Counted from the first letter of the stretch, positions 34,243-47,176 are shown. The stretch: 64,000 nt of DNA from Orbilia blumenaviensis (GCA_036872755.1 JAVHNS010000001.1:4340001-4404000); one strand, 5' to 3'. Notes: generated by a model from the letters alone, not told the origin. Translations and numbers: made by a program.

Positions 34243-35268
34243 CTACCAGACCTGTTTGTAACCTGCGACTTGCTGGCTGGTTGACTTACCAGGCGTCTTC
34301 TGAGCCGACAATGCTTGGACTGTGGCTTTAATCACATTCATGGGATTCCGAGACCTTTCCACCCGTGCAGCAAGATCCGAAATACCCGCACAACGACAGA
34401 TTTCGAAAATATATCGGGAACATCGAACTCCAAATCCTGTAGTATAGTTAGACATCGCTGAAATATACCACCGGAAACTTTGGAAAATCTCACCAGGCGG
34501 CCTTGACATCAACTGGACCTCCACCGCCCCCAACTTTACTTTGACATTTCCATATATCGTACGGTCTTCATATCTTATAATCGGTCGTAGATTTTTGATA
34601 GCTTGGTACTGAGACAGGCGGCTAGCAAGTTCCATTGTAGTGGAACTGGCCTCCCCAATCCCTATCATGCCATTCCCATCACCTGCTATTGTTAAGACGT
34701 ACTGTTTGGCTATTTTACCAAGCCTCGTTTGATTGGTCACACGATGGGAAACGAGTTCACGGATTTTTAAGGTTGTGAGATATCTTATAGAAAATCCGGT
34801 CAAGCGAGCGAGATCTTTTATTTTATTTTCGTCTTCTTCCTCCCCTTGCTGGAATTTAGCGTCATCCATCTGTGGTATAGGTTGGCTGGGCCAGCGTCCT
34901 GATTTCGGGACTCCTGAAGCAGTACTATCGAGAAAGGGATCTATTCTCGAGAGATCGGTGAAGTACGGCAAATTGAACGAATCTCGTCGCCGTGGCTTCC
35001 ATTGACTTGGGGCTGTTTGGGAAATTCCATCTTCAACATCGAGCAAGGCGGAAATCTGTTCTTGCTGGTAGTAAGGCTGGAGGGAGTCTCTAATGGTAGC
35101 ATTGGTTCCTGGTTTCGACAATACGACGGCAGTGGTTGAAAGCTGCTGATTGTGCAGTGGCTTTGGTACCGTGAGCCTCTGCCGGTGAGATAGTGATGTG
35201 CGAGAGGTGGCAGATCTAATAAAGCCTCTAAATCCTGCCGATGCAGGCGTTATGAGAGGGTGTGACAT
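34243..35268 (-). CDS. mrps5: Mitochondrial small-subunit ribosomal protein uS5m
   Basis: Mitoribosome protein. MSHPLITPASAGFRGFIRSA begins a basic, acid-poor presequence. The S5 N-terminal domain appears as TGFSIRYLTTLKIRELVSHR, VLTIAGDGNGMIGIGEASS and ASRLSQYQAIKNLRPIIRYE. The C-terminal domain is FGVRCSRYIFEICRCAGISD, LAARVERSRNPMNVIKATVQ, ALSAQKTPGK. The frame is open throughout, but 34437-34493 is almost certainly a 57-nt intron (GTGAGA, TCTAAC branch, CTACAG): removing it joins SRPPG to FGVRCSR as in S5 proteins and deletes a 19-residue insert. Encoded protein without it is 322 residues. Confidence 0.92.
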   Translation of the reverse strand: MSHPLITPASAGFRGFIRSATSRTSLSHRQRLTVPKPLHNQQLSTTAVVLSKPGTNATIRDSLQPYYQQEQISALLDVEDGISQTAPSQWKPRRRDSFNLPYFTDLSRIDPFLDSTASGVPKSGRWPSQPIPQMDDAKFQQGEEEDENKIKDLARLTGFSIRYLTTLKIRELVSHRVTNQTRLGKIAKQYVLTIAGDGNGMIGIGEASSTTMELASRLSQYQAIKNLRPIIRYEDRTIYGNVKVKLGAVEVQLMSRPPGEIFQSFRWYISAMSNYTTGFGVRCSRYIFEICRCAGISDLAARVERSRNPMNVIKATVQALSAQKTPGKSTSQQVAGYKQVW

Positions 35269-35986
35269 TTGAGAGGGGTGGATTATAGGTATTGGTAACT
35301 GGATTAGACTTTCGTGGGATGGGTGTGAGTCGTGCTGAAGGGAATGCTTGCCGCGATCACATCAGTGTAACGTTAAAGGTAGCAAGCTAGACGGCTAAGC
35401 GGAGGCTAACCAATTCCTTACGCCGTATACCGACATCGCGTGTCGAGGTTGTGATTGGTATCGGTATCGGTATTGGTATTGGTATGAAATAGAGGTATGT
35501 TCGTGCAAAGAATTTTCGATGGTTCAAGCGAGTAAGAGGTCCAAACAGGTTTCTTGGCAGATATACATGGAAGTGATAGCAAACGGCTGGAGGCTGCCCC
35601 GCCTTCCTCCCTCTGCCCCCAATAACGCCCCTACCCCCTCCCCCCCCCCTCCATCCTCGTCCTCGTCCTCGTCCTCCTCCATTCCACTCCCTCTATATCA
35701 CTCTCTTTGACGGTCACCCGGAATATCTACGGCCTCATATTAGATCCTGGATTACAACCAACAAAGCCCGTACCGACCGGCTCGGTGCCGTCATATCTCC
35801 TGTGGCCTGCTTGCGGCTGACCAGGAATTTGCTGTGAAAGCTCTCGGACCTTAAATGCAATAGCCATCAATTGCTGTCAGCTCGACTTAACCATCGTTTC
35901 GGAACCCATCCTTTTCATCTGCCCAGGTCAAATCTCTCCCGCTCATAAGAGAAGCCTTATCAGGCTTACACACTATCTTTGTCGAG
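35269..35986. promoter_or_regulatory. Divergent promoter region mrps5 / pkc1
   Basis: 718 bp with a GGTATC/GGTATT hexanucleotide array (35456-35486) and a CCTCGT/TCC-rich tract (35640-35690). Pyrimidine-rich 35700. No gene. Confidence 0.5.
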
Positions 35987-38900
35987 ATGCAGTCCCCGAC
36001 ACCAGGTCCCGGCTCTGCCGGTGACGACGTGATATCGTCCGTCCACAAGAAAATCGAAAAAGAAAGAATGCTGATAACTGCCGCGCGCTCTATGCGACAA
36101 TCTACTGATAATGCTAGCGTGCAGCAACGTCTCGACTCCAGTATTCGGGAGTCACAATCGAACATCAACTATCTCGAAGGTGTCATCCGAGATCTACAGA
36201 ATAAACGGATGCAAAATGTTTCTTCTGGAATGGATAACATGTCCCTTCTTTCAAACAATGCCTACTCAGAGAGCCCCCCTACACCACCTCCTAAAAACCA
36301 AAGAGATTCTTCTCATGAGCTCGATTCAGTGTATAGCGCGGTGCCTGGAGGCGGTCCGAGACCTCCTTTTGCCCAGCAACCTGGTCCAGGAACACACAAA
36401 AGTCGACCAACATACTCCAAACTTGGTGGGTTGAACCAGCCGTACTTGTTTTATCTACGGGACTAACAGGCCAACTCTTCCGCAAGACCTTATTAAATAC
36501 GACTCGCCTCATCTTGGCCCCCGTATCACACTGATGTTATCCCAGTTGGAGTTCAAATTAAGTGTGGAAAAGCAGTACAAAGAAGGAATCGAGAAAATGG
36601 CGAAGCTCTATCAGATGGAAGGTGATCGCCGTAGTCGAGCCGATGCAGACTCAAAGAGGGTCGAAAGCAATCAGAAAATACATCTCTTAAAACAAGCTTT
36701 GAAGCGATATGAAGACCTTCATGTTGATGTTGAAGGCGATGCTCAAGGGGATGGTAAGTCCCCCCCGACTCTTACCCTCCGTTTTAATCACTCTATTCCA
36801 AGTTTAAATTTCATCCGCCAAAACATGCGCTGCATAACGTGCTGAGCCCCAATCGGTTACTACCAGACGATAGTATCAATGCGCCGAATATCCGCCGCCC
36901 GTTGACTGGACGGCTGCACATTAAGATTTTAGCTGTCAAGGATGTTGACCACGCTGCTACATCACGTTTTGGGAGAGCACCAGAAACCTTCGTTACTGTT
37001 AAAGTAGAGGACGTCATCCGGGCCAAAACGAAGCCGTCGAGAAACGAACGTTGGGTGGACGAGTCGAACGAGATCGACGTCGACAAAGCAAATGAAATTG
37101 AAATTACAGTCTACGATAGGTCTGGAGACCATCATCTTCCTATTGGCATGATGTGGATTCGCCTCTCAGACATCGTCGAAGAGCTTAGACGAAAACGTAT
37201 TGAACAAGATATCTCTGCTACTGGCTGGGTCAGTGCCGAAAATATGGAGGCATCAAGCCGCGGGAACTATTCAGCTCCACCAAGCACACTGCAAACCGCC
37301 ACATCGCTGGGAGCGCCACATAATGCCGTACCTGGGAATCCCCCCCATGACCCCGAGGAGCCAAAACCGGTCTTTATTGATGCATGGTTTGTTCTAGAAC
37401 CTGTCGGGCAGATTCAACTTCAGCTCAGTTTTGGTGAATATTCACTCTCAGGTTCCTACCCACAGATATGCTTAGTTTTGACTAACTTTCATTAGTTAAA
37501 TATAACAAGAATAAACGGCCCTTCGACGTGGGATTGAACCGAAAGGGGGCTGTCAGGAAGCAAAAAGAGGAAGTCCATGAAACATATGGTCACAAATTCG
37601 TCCAACAGCAATTCTACAACATTATGAGATGTGCCCTTTGCGGTGACTTTCTCAAGTATAGCGTCGGTTATCAATGCGAAGATTGCAAATACACTTGCCA
37701 TAAGAAATGTTACCCGAAGGTTGTAACCAAATGCATCTCCAAATCGAACGCCGAAACAGATCCCGAGGAGGAAAAATTGAACCACCGGATCCCGCACAGG
37801 TTTGAACCTACGACTAATTTTGGCGCCAACTGGTGCTGTCACTGCGGCTACATGCTCCCTGTGGGGAAAAAAAATGCTAGGAAATGCACAGGTAAACATG
37901 CAACCCCGGTCCCACTTTTGATTGACCCAGAAACGGTTACGGAGAATTATAGATATGAATACGCTTTGTTCCAACCAGTTATTCCTGGAAGCTGATTAAT
38001 ATTATGTAGAGTGCCAACTCACCTGCCACGCGCAATGCGCACATCTTGTGCCTGATTTTTGTGGAATGTCAATGGAGGTTGCTAATCGGATCTTGAGCGA
38101 AATTGGAAAAACGAAACGCAATGGGGCGCCAGGATCAGGGCATATGGCGGATAGAACGCTGCGGAGTAGCCAGGTTCCATTGTCATCACCTCGGCCTACA
38201 TCTGTTGGTAGCGAGACGCTTGTCGATTCGCTGCCCATGGAAAACCGTGCTACCCCGGTTCAAACACAGCCTATGCAGTCCCCAACATCATCGACTTCGA
38301 CCCAACCAACTTTATATGACCCATCGAGTCACGATGGGAAGGGGGCATACAATGCCGCTGCTAAGGCCTACGGGCCCTATAGCCCGATCCCACCGCCCCC
38401 CCCTCCGCCGCCGCCCCCAAACCGACCACCGTCTAACCCACTTGCAGCAGCAGCAGCAGTTGCCGCCCTTGGTGGACGGCCCAACCCCAGCGGACGACCA
38501 GAATCAGGCTACCGCCCCACCAGTCAAGCCGCGTACAACCCGTCAGCCATGCCAAACCCAACACCCCTCTATCAACCGCAGCAGCCTACAGTAAACCCCC
38601 ACGACCAGCAGCGAATGTCTCTAGGATACATCCCCCCTCCACCTCCACCCCCAGCTAACCCACCAAATACAATTCAAAACCCGCAAACATACACGCAAGC
38701 AGGGACCGTCACACCGAACAAACAGCCAGCTTATCCCGTAACATCAACCACCCAGCCAACCCAGGCTCCGACAACAAAGCCGGCGAGATCTGAGTCAGCT
38801 CGTAAGATAGGCCTAGATCATTTTAATTTTCTCGCGGTTCTTGGGAAGGGAAATTTCGGGAAGGTCATGCTTGCTGAGACAAAAGCCACGAAGCAGCTTT

Positions 38901-39974
38901 ATGCTATCAAAGTACTGAAAAAGGAATTTATCATTGAGAATGACGAAGTGGAAAGCATTAGATCCGAGAAACGCGTGTTCTTGATTGCCAACAAGGAACG
39001 CCACCCGTTTCTCTTAAACCTACATGCTTGCTTCCAAACAGAAACCCGCGTGTATTTTGTTATGGAATACATAAGTGGAGGTGATTTGATGTTGCATATT
39101 CAGCGAGGCCAATTCGGAACGAAACGGGCACAGTGAGTAATTCGATCTCTTATCATCTAGCAGTAACTAATTTCCCAAATAGATTCTATGCGGCAGAAGT
39201 ATGCTTAGCGTTGAAGTATTTCCACGAGAATGGTGTCATTTACCGTGATTTAAAACTTGACAACATTTTGCTAACCTTGGACGGCCACATAAAAATCGGT
39301 GACTATGGTCTCTGCAAAGAGGAGATGTGGTACGGGTCCACCACCAGCACATTCTGCGGGACCCCGGAGTTCATGGCGCCGGAAATACTATTGGACAAGC
39401 GATACGGGCGAGCAGTGGACTGGTGGGCTTTTGGTGTTTTGATATATCAGATGCTTCTTCAGCAGTCTCCGTTTAGGGGCGAGGATGAGGATGAAATATA
39501 CGATGCAATCCTCTCGGACGAGCCTCTCTACCCCATCCACATGCCGAGAGATTCCGTTTCGATTTTACAAAAGGCGAGTTCTGGGATCAGACGGTGGAAT
39601 GGTCAACTTTGCGCTAACCATCGACATAGTTACTCACTCGTGAACCTGAGCTACGACTGGGATCTGGTCCCACTGACGCCCAGGAGATCATGTCTCATGC
39701 TTTTTTCCGAAATGTCAACTGGGATGATATATATAATAAACGTTTGCCATCACCCTTTCTACCTCAGATCAGCTCTCCAACGGACACCTCAAATTTCGAC
39801 CAGGAATTCACCAGTGTCACCCCAGTCCTTACTCCGGTGCAGTCAGGTATGCTCCATGGTTTTATGTAGTATGATGTGCTGTAAATGTGGAACTAACTTC
39901 ATAAATCAACAGTCCTTACCCAGGCAATGCAAGAGGAATTCCGTGGGTTTTCATACACAGCGGACTTCGTATAG
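35987..39974 (+). CDS. pkc1: Protein kinase C (Pkc1/PkcA, cell-wall integrity)
   Basis: Rho1 effector at the head of the cell-wall-integrity MAP kinase cascade. Eight exons read in phase (35987-36425, 36487-36753, 36867-37433, 37496-37891, 38010-39132, 39183-39573, 39630-39846, 39913-39974) give 1153 residues. Order: HR1 ([20 protein letters not shown]), second HR1 ([20 protein letters not shown]), C2-like ([20 protein letters not shown]), two C1 zinc fingers ([40 protein letters not shown]), a Pro/Ala/Gln-rich linker, and the AGC kinase: [35 protein letters not shown] metal motif (usual for fungal PKC), [23 protein letters not shown] tail [17 protein letters not shown] and hydrophobic motif [11 protein letters not shown]. 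The intron 39574-39629 is GC-AG (AAG|GCGAGT) with a GCTAAC branch site. Confidence 0.96.
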
Positions 39975-41299
39975 TCACTATTATCGGGTTAGGTTCTGCC
40001 CCCTTCTCATTGCAGGAGGCGCGACAGGGCTAGTGTATCAACGCCAAACCCTGGAACTGAATTGTCAATTGGTCTTTGAGTTGTGTTACCATATCCAGGG
40101 TCAGCTGCGAGTATTTTATCTCCGAATTAGCCACTTTCTTTGCGATACTGTTATTTTAAGGCTGCAATCACCTTTCCTTTCTACCCGTATTAAGTTTACT
40201 CACTGTAGATGCTGTTCTGACAATTATGCTTCTCGCCGTTGTGACACAAAAAAAAAAAAAACCCATGCAGTGGCGGCATGATCCGCGAGGTTTTAACTGG
40301 CTCGGTAAATTCTGCGGACCATCGTACATAGTGCTCCTTTGTAGTCAAGTAAAATGCAGGTGGATGCTCACGAGACCAGGAGCTATTTTTCTCCAACGTA
40401 TGCATGACAGGTTTGCGCCTGAGCGGGTGAGTACTTATTACCCAATTCCTGACATACCGAGTTAGCCCGGTGTTCAGGTCGATGCAATGCAGCTAAAACC
40501 CCTAGTCCTTATGTAGAAGGGAGGGACGATGGCTATCGATGGATGTGGACGGCATGGCCTCCGACGGCGACGTTACTAATCCAAGCTGGAAAAACTCTTT
40601 TTTTTTTTCCTTTTCTCCCTTCCCTTCGCGCGCAGCTTGAAATAACATCATCCAATTGCTTTCAAACGACCCGAACGGAAATGGCCTTTTCGCCGGTGCC
40701 ACTTACAAGCAGAGGAAGGTCGTGCTGGTTTTCTCGAGTGGACTGATTGGGCGGTAATAGTATTTAATAATTTATTGAGGGGGCCCGCAATCGGTCGAAG
40801 GTTCTCTTCGAACAACCCAACCACGTTATAATTACCACAGCACAGCACAGCACAGCTCTGTACTGACTTGCCTGTAGGTGCTACCTAAGGACCTATCTAC
40901 CTTAGTACCTACCTAGCTTACCTACTTAAGAGGTACCTACCTAGGTACCTACCTACCTACTCACCTACCGGCCAAGCTGTGTAAATTATAATCATAAGCC
41001 GCTTCTTCTTCTTCTTCTTCTTCTGCTCAACCACGCCAGGGGCCGGTACAACACAGATTCTTTCTCTTCCTGTTGGTGTTGAAGAGCTGCTACTACACGC
41101 CCTGACCCGTCTCTGGTCTCTGGTCTCTCTCCCTCCCTCCCTCGCTCCCTCCCTCTCTCTCTCTTTTTTTTTTCTTTATAAAAAAAAAAAAAAGAATTTC
41201 TGATTTGAGTACAGAGTGAGCGAAGTGAGCACCTGAGATCTTAAAATCGATCCGAGTACTTCCCCAATTCTCACTCCCCTTCCCTATACAACGGTAGCA
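39975..41299. other. Intergenic region pkc1 to IDO gene
   Basis: 1.3 kb. The first half is pkc1 downstream sequence with A13 at 40249-40261 and T runs near 40600. The second half has CAGCA repeats (40840-40855), dense TACCTAGGTACC words (40870-40970), a CTT array (41001-41024), a CTCCC/CTCT stretch (41125-41165) and an A13 run (41180). It presumably includes the promoter of the downstream gene. Confidence 0.55.
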
Positions 41300-42910
41300 A
41301 TGGTGAACCTCCCACTCCCTAAATTGGAAGAATATTCCATTTCCCCCAAAACAGGCTTCCTCCCAGAACTGCCTCCACTCGCCGCTCTAGAAAACCCATA
41401 CTATGCTCCATGGGAAGCCACAGTTTCGAACCTCCAACCCCTTCTCCTAAGTAGGAAGATCCGCTTGGTTGTCGAAGGCCTTCCGGTTTTATCAACAGAT
41501 CAGCTTGAAACAGAAGCGGAATGGAGGAGGGCCTATCTTATCCTTTCTTTCCTCTCACACTCATATATCTGGGGAGATGACACTGCTTCCGAGGTGAGCC
41601 GAAGCTGAATACCTACACTGGGCAACTCTAGGATATCACTAATATCGCCCATAGGTCTTGCCGACCCCGATTTCAATACCGTATCTAGCCGTGAGCAAGA
41701 AGCTAGATGTCCCTCCTGTGGCTACATATGCTGCGCTATGTCTTTGGAACTATAGGCCAATCTTCCCAGGTGACTCCATAGACTGCCTGGACAATATTGC
41801 TACCCTGAACACCTTTACTGGCGCACTAGATGAATCATGGTTTTATCTCGTCTCTGTCGCGATAGAAGCACGAGGGGCTACCATCCTACCTGTCATGCTG
41901 GATGCTATCCATGGCGCTCGAGAAAACAACCTCGATCTTGTCGTCTCCTGCCTCCAGTTTTTTGCCGAAAGGCTCGGTGAATTAACGCATCTCCTCGGGA
42001 GAATGTACGAAAATTGCGATCCCCACATCTTCTATAGTCGTATCCGCCCGTACCTTGCAGGCTCGAAAAATATGGCGGAGGCCGGTTTGCCACATGGTGT
42101 CAAGTATCGGGACGGCTCTGGCAACGAGCCCTTCCGTCAATATTCAGGAGGCAGTAATGCACAAAGCTCACTAATCCAGGCATTCGATATTCTACTTGGG
42201 GTCGAGCATCGTCCGACAGGAGACAAGAAACCATCGGGTCAAGAAACAGCACCACACCACGGCGTCAAGACCCATAACTTCATTTTGGTAGGTTCTCAAC
42301 CCAACCCTCCGGTGCATAATTGGCGTAAAAACGCAATTAACAAGTATCTTAAACCGACCAGGAAATGCGGGATTATATGCCTGGCCCACACCGTCGGTTC
42401 CTAGAGCATCTCGAGAGGGTATCCAATATGCAAAGTTATGTGAAGGAGCATTCGTCTTACGGGGCTCTTACTGTAGCATATGATGCCTGCTTACATATGC
42501 TCAGGGGGTTCCGGGACAAACATATTCAGATCGTGAGCAGGTACATAGTTCTGCCGGCCAAGGAGCAGAGGGGGGCGGCCACCGAGCGGACAACTACCGC
42601 AAGGCTAAAGCCTAGTATGGCCTCAGTTGGGATAAATTTGAACCTGGGCTACCGGGCACAACCCAAAGGATTGGCAAGAACACCCAACGATCGGTCAGAT
42701 CTAAAAGGTACTGGAGGGACTGCCTTAATACCATTTCTGAAACAAGCTCGTGACGAGACGGGGGAGCCATCCATTGGTATATGGGCGCGCAGGTTACTCA
42801 CAGACTCGAGAATCTCGCTTCCCGGGCGCGAGGCGGAATCAGTAAAAATACAAGGCCTTGCAGGCCAATGGTTAGATAGTGAAGATGTCGGGGGTATTTG
42901 TCACTGGTGA
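41300..42910 (+). CDS. bna2: Indoleamine 2,3-dioxygenase
   Basis: Heme enzyme opening the indole ring of tryptophan to N-formylkynurenine, first step of de novo NAD synthesis by the kynurenine pathway. Exons 41300-41593, 41655-42287 and 42362-42910 join in phase (491 residues). Seen: AYLILSFLSHSYIWGDD, IPYLAVSKKLDVPPVATYAA, LDNIATLNTFTGALDESWFY, YSGGSNAQSSLIQAFDILLG with VEH, EMRDYMPGPHRRFLEHLERV, FRDKHIQIVSRYIVLPA (His = expected proximal heme ligand) and KGTGGTALIPFLKQARDET. After the usual IDO end there is an extra tail of about 45 residues. Fungi often have several IDO paralogues, so which one this is cannot be said. Confidence 0.95.
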
Positions 42911-43395
42911 TCATACATGGGGAAGTGAAACAGTCAGTCGCTTGGAAGCGCATATTCTTTCAAAAACGCTCGCTTCAGACAATGCACAAATCGGGAATGC
43001 ATATCATTTTAAAAGCAAAAGAGAAAAAGAAGATAAAAGATTATTTAATGTTGCTCATGATTCGGAATGCCGTACTAGAGACGCCATGCTCTATCCGCCT
43101 TGTGAGACGGCTCATTTTCTATCTAACAGGAATTGCACCATGCTTCCCATTTGTGGAAGCGGGGAAACTGGAATTATGCGAAAGGGGTGGGGAAAAAAAA
43201 AAAAAAAAAAAAAAGCGCCATGAATACATGTTACCCACAAAGGGATGGGAACCCGTCTTGAGATGAAAGAACTGTGAGTATTGAAGACATGGTCCTGAAA
43301 GTCGCTTGAAATGCCGATCTCCAGCACCGAAAGCTTGCCCAATTTTGCCAAGGACCTACTTCCGCTGTCCTGTCAGTGTGGCTCAATGAAACAGA
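42911..43395. other. Convergent spacer IDO gene / pom1
   Basis: 485 bp between stops, with an A19 homopolymer at about 43193-43214 (one G interruption nearby). Overlapping frames here are not credible. Confidence 0.5.
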
Positions 43396-46300
43396 TCAAT
43401 GCCTGATGGTTCTGGTTGAAAAGGAGCTGTTATCTGACGATTCCGATTTCAACATCGAGATGGATGCGGTGCGGCCGGCTACTCTTGGAAGGCTAGATAT
43501 CGATCCTGGAACTAGGCTGTTGCTGTTGTTGCTGTTACTGTTGTTGGATGTTCGTTTCGGGTTGTTTACGGACGTGAGGGACGGCCCTACCATTGAGTGT
43601 CTCTTGGTGACAGTCTTTTGAGAATTTGTTTGGTTCATTCCAGAGTTTTTAAGGTCGGGGTTGCGGTTCACTGTAGTTCCGCTGAATTGGTGCTGAGGTA
43701 GTTCAGGGAGTGGCCGCGGGCTATAGGGCAACCGTTTGCTAGGTGATTCTAGAACCAGGTCCATCCTAGACTTCATGATCTTCCTTCCTGTAATGAATTC
43801 GTGTTGGATGGCTTCCTCTGGCTTGATGCGTTTATCAGGGTCCCAGCGGAGGCAACCTGCAAGAAAGTCTAGGAAGGCTTCGTCGTCACATTTGATAGCC
43901 TGTTGCAATGTTTTCGAACTTGGGCGACGCCGACGCCCTTTTGACGAGACTATCATGCGTGGCTTCCCAAAAGAGTCTTTTACTTCCAAGTTAGCAAGCC
44001 TGCGAAGTTGAAATTGAAGTCCGACAATAGGGGAAACTTACCGAAGAAAAGCTTTTTACGGCTGCTCTTCTCGATCAAATGTTTTTCTGGGGGGCCAAAC
44101 ACTTCCATTATACAAGCCAGTTGTTCTTGTTCGTTCTCTCCGGGAAATATAGGGTACCCAGTAAATAACTCCGCGAGGATACACCCTAAGCTCCACATAT
44201 CAATAGGAAGGCCATATGTCATTCCGAGTATGACTTCTGGCGATCGATAAAACCGAGATTGTATGTATGTGTAAACCTTCTCATGTTCCAGGCAAGAAGA
44301 ACCAAAATCAATGACCTTTATATCCGACTGCATGGGGTGTGCAAGGAGGATATTCTCCGGCTTCAAGTCGCAATGGATAACGCGATGTCCTTTCAGCAAA
44401 ACCAAGCTGCTCAAGAGTTGTTTGGTAAAGCGGCGGATGAGGCGCAAAGAGAATCCTCTGAAATCATTTGACTTAATAAACTCGTAAAGGTTCATACCAA
44501 GGAGCTCAGTTGAAATGCATAGGTGCCCTCGAAAGTAAAATGACTGCGTAAACTTCACAAGACTATGTTGATCACCGGGATCCTAAATATGTGTCAGCAT
44601 TTATGCGGTCTACTGCTCAGAATTTGACCTACCCATTCTCGCAGTTTTTGAAGAATGTTGACTTCTACTAGTGCTTGTTGGTGAAACCTCTTTTTATTCC
44701 TTATAATTTTCACCGCAACAAGGCCGCCTGTTTTATGATCAATGCAACGGACGACCTGGCCAAAGCTACCTTTCCCAAGAACATCGATAACCTCATAGCG
44801 ATAGGCTAAATGATCTCCAATGACAATTGTATAATCACCTCTTTCATCATCGTACCCGAAGTTACAGACGGCGGGGCCGCCATTGAGGTCGCCCGCCACC
44901 TTTCTCGCATCTACCGAACCGGTAAAGTATACATCTTTGTATTCCACCACTTCACCACGTTCAAAGATATTCAGGTTCGAGGTTTTGAGGACTTGGTGGG
45001 CCGCAAGCCTGTCTTTCGGGCCTGCGCGCTGCTGTAATATCTCGACTTCGGCGGCGGCTGCCTCCAGACCTTTCCTCTTTGCGGCTAGTTTCCTCATCTC
45101 CTCATCGGCCAAGATATCATCGGAATCCAAGGGAGAGTCGAGCCTGGAAGAACGTATCGAAGAGACGGACGACTTGGAAGTTAGAGGGCGGTGGGTTGGA
45201 GCCGACGCCCCCAGTGAGGGCTTTTTAGATGACAATGTAGAATCATTAGGGCCCATAGTATCGTGACCCCTGGAGTCCTTGGGGACAAAGTTGGCAGAGC
45301 TCCAACTTTCACTTTTGGTTCTATCATGACCACTACCAGAAAACCCATATAAAGAATTTCGTTTACGTGTGGTTGTATTGCTCGGTTGAGAAGGTAGTGG
45401 TTCTCCAGTCGAGTTTGCAGTCGTCCAGGATATCGGATTCGGAAGCCGCGGCGGTAATGAGGGATCATGTTTTGCGGTGTGATCCAACTCACGATCCTCA
45501 CGCGCATGTGATGTTTTGCTCGAGCTCCTCTTCCAGCTTAAACTTAGTTTTCGACGGATAGATGACCCGCTCGAAGGTGTTTCTGGCGACTTCGAAGGTG
45601 AGACATCTCCCACGGTTGCTTGTTTAAGCTCATCCTTGCTTTTGCGGCGCCCGGGCCCAGATATAATATTTAAGTTAGGTCTCCGTGGCGACTTTGAAGC
45701 AAGATTTGTTACGGCTATATCACTGCTAAGGACCGGTTTGGACACGGGGGGCACCATCGGAGAGATAGCAGATCTGCTATACCGGCTACCCCCATTAGTG
45801 TGGAGGACATTCGAGGAGTTCGACGAGGACGCTCTTATTGAAGAAGCGGATGGCGAGTGAGCCAGTTGTGTGGAACTAGTGCTTCGGGCCGTTAGATGGT
45901 TCGAATTACCGCTTCGGCGGCTTTCATTAAATGTAGCTTTTGAAGCTGTCAGTGGTGTACTTGGTGCCCGTTGCACAGGTTTTGTTGGTGTCATTTCGTC
46001 ATTATCAATGTCGGCCGCTGCTTGCGCATCTAAAGCATTGACACGGCTGATAGTTGGAGCGCTGAGGGGGAGAACAGTTAAAGGGGGTAGGCGCAACGGC
46101 TGTAGGTTCTTTTGTTTTAGAGAAGACACGGACGATTTTGTGTCCAGAGTTGGACCCATAGTCAAGCCCCGTTTCCGCCGCATATCTGTGTCGATTTTGT
46201 TAGTCTGATCAGAAGCCCCGGCCCCGATCATGGACTGTCGTAGAATCCGGGTCGCCCCGCCGGGAGCACTAGTTTGTGCAGCAAGGCTCGATTTTCTTGC

Positions 46301-47176
46301 AGTGAATGCAGTCTGCTCAGGTTCATTGGCAAGACCCTTGGGGATGGGAGGGACAGGCGGGATGTCCTCATCCGGTGCCCCTTCATTAGATTTTGTCTTG
46401 GGGGTAGGAAGTCTTGATACCACAAAATTCTGACTGGCCCGATGTTGCAATGGGTTGCTGGAGACCCTGTTAGAAGAACCGTTCGAATTCAACGAAACAG
46501 TCGAAGAGACAGATTTTCGTTTCGTATCAGGGGTGGCTCTAGTAAATCCTGGATTGTCTGTTTGGGATGGTGATTGACTGTTCGGCGATGGAGGTTGCGA
46601 CGTACGTATCGGGAGAGGTGGCGGCGGCATGACAGACAGCCGTTTCATTCTGCGGGTATCCGTGGGACTGACTGTCCTGGCTCCAAGACCGGTAGCATGG
46701 CTGTGACCAAATGTTGACATTCTGCGGTTTATTTTGGATTGCGATCCTTTGGTTCCGCTTGAGTTTGGAGATCTCGGACCCAGAATAGTGAACGAATTGG
46801 ATGCGGAGAGCGCTCTCGGACCCTCATCCGGCGTGGCCGTGTCTTTACTTGCGATTTGCAGGGGAGGTTGTAGTGATTTTGCCTTCAGGCTTCGCAGGCT
46901 AACCGATGGAGATACATCACCGCTCTTGTTTATTGACGACCGAGAATCGGGAGGCCGAACAGGATTTTTGGCCGCTGTCTGGTGATGTACTGTAGCCTGT
47001 TTGCTAGATGGCTGGCTGCTGTTAGTTTCACCATGTACGGTTGGCTTCCTTGGGCTGTTTCCAAAAGTTGTCGAAGAGTGCCGGATGTTTGCTCGTTCCG
47101 CAGGCTGGGAACTGAGACTACTGTCACGAACTGGGCGCCCAGAAAGTTGCTTTTGCTTGTTCACCGTGGTTTGCAT
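43396..47176 (-). CDS. pom1: DYRK-family kinase Pom1
   Basis: Cell-end/septum-position DYRK kinase. About 860 residues of Ser/Pro/Lys-rich disordered sequence precede the DYRK homology box ([20 protein letters not shown]) and the kinase: [73 protein letters not shown] (HCD), [20 protein letters not shown] with the activating YTY site, [20 protein letters not shown], then [40 protein letters not shown] and a Ser/Asn-rich tail ending RTIRH. Introns separate LREW|DPGDQ and LFF|DSFGKP. An open frame extends upstream to 47197 only from a non-ATG codon; the first ATG in frame is 47176. A 5' non-coding or coding exon further up is possible. Confidence 0.92.
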
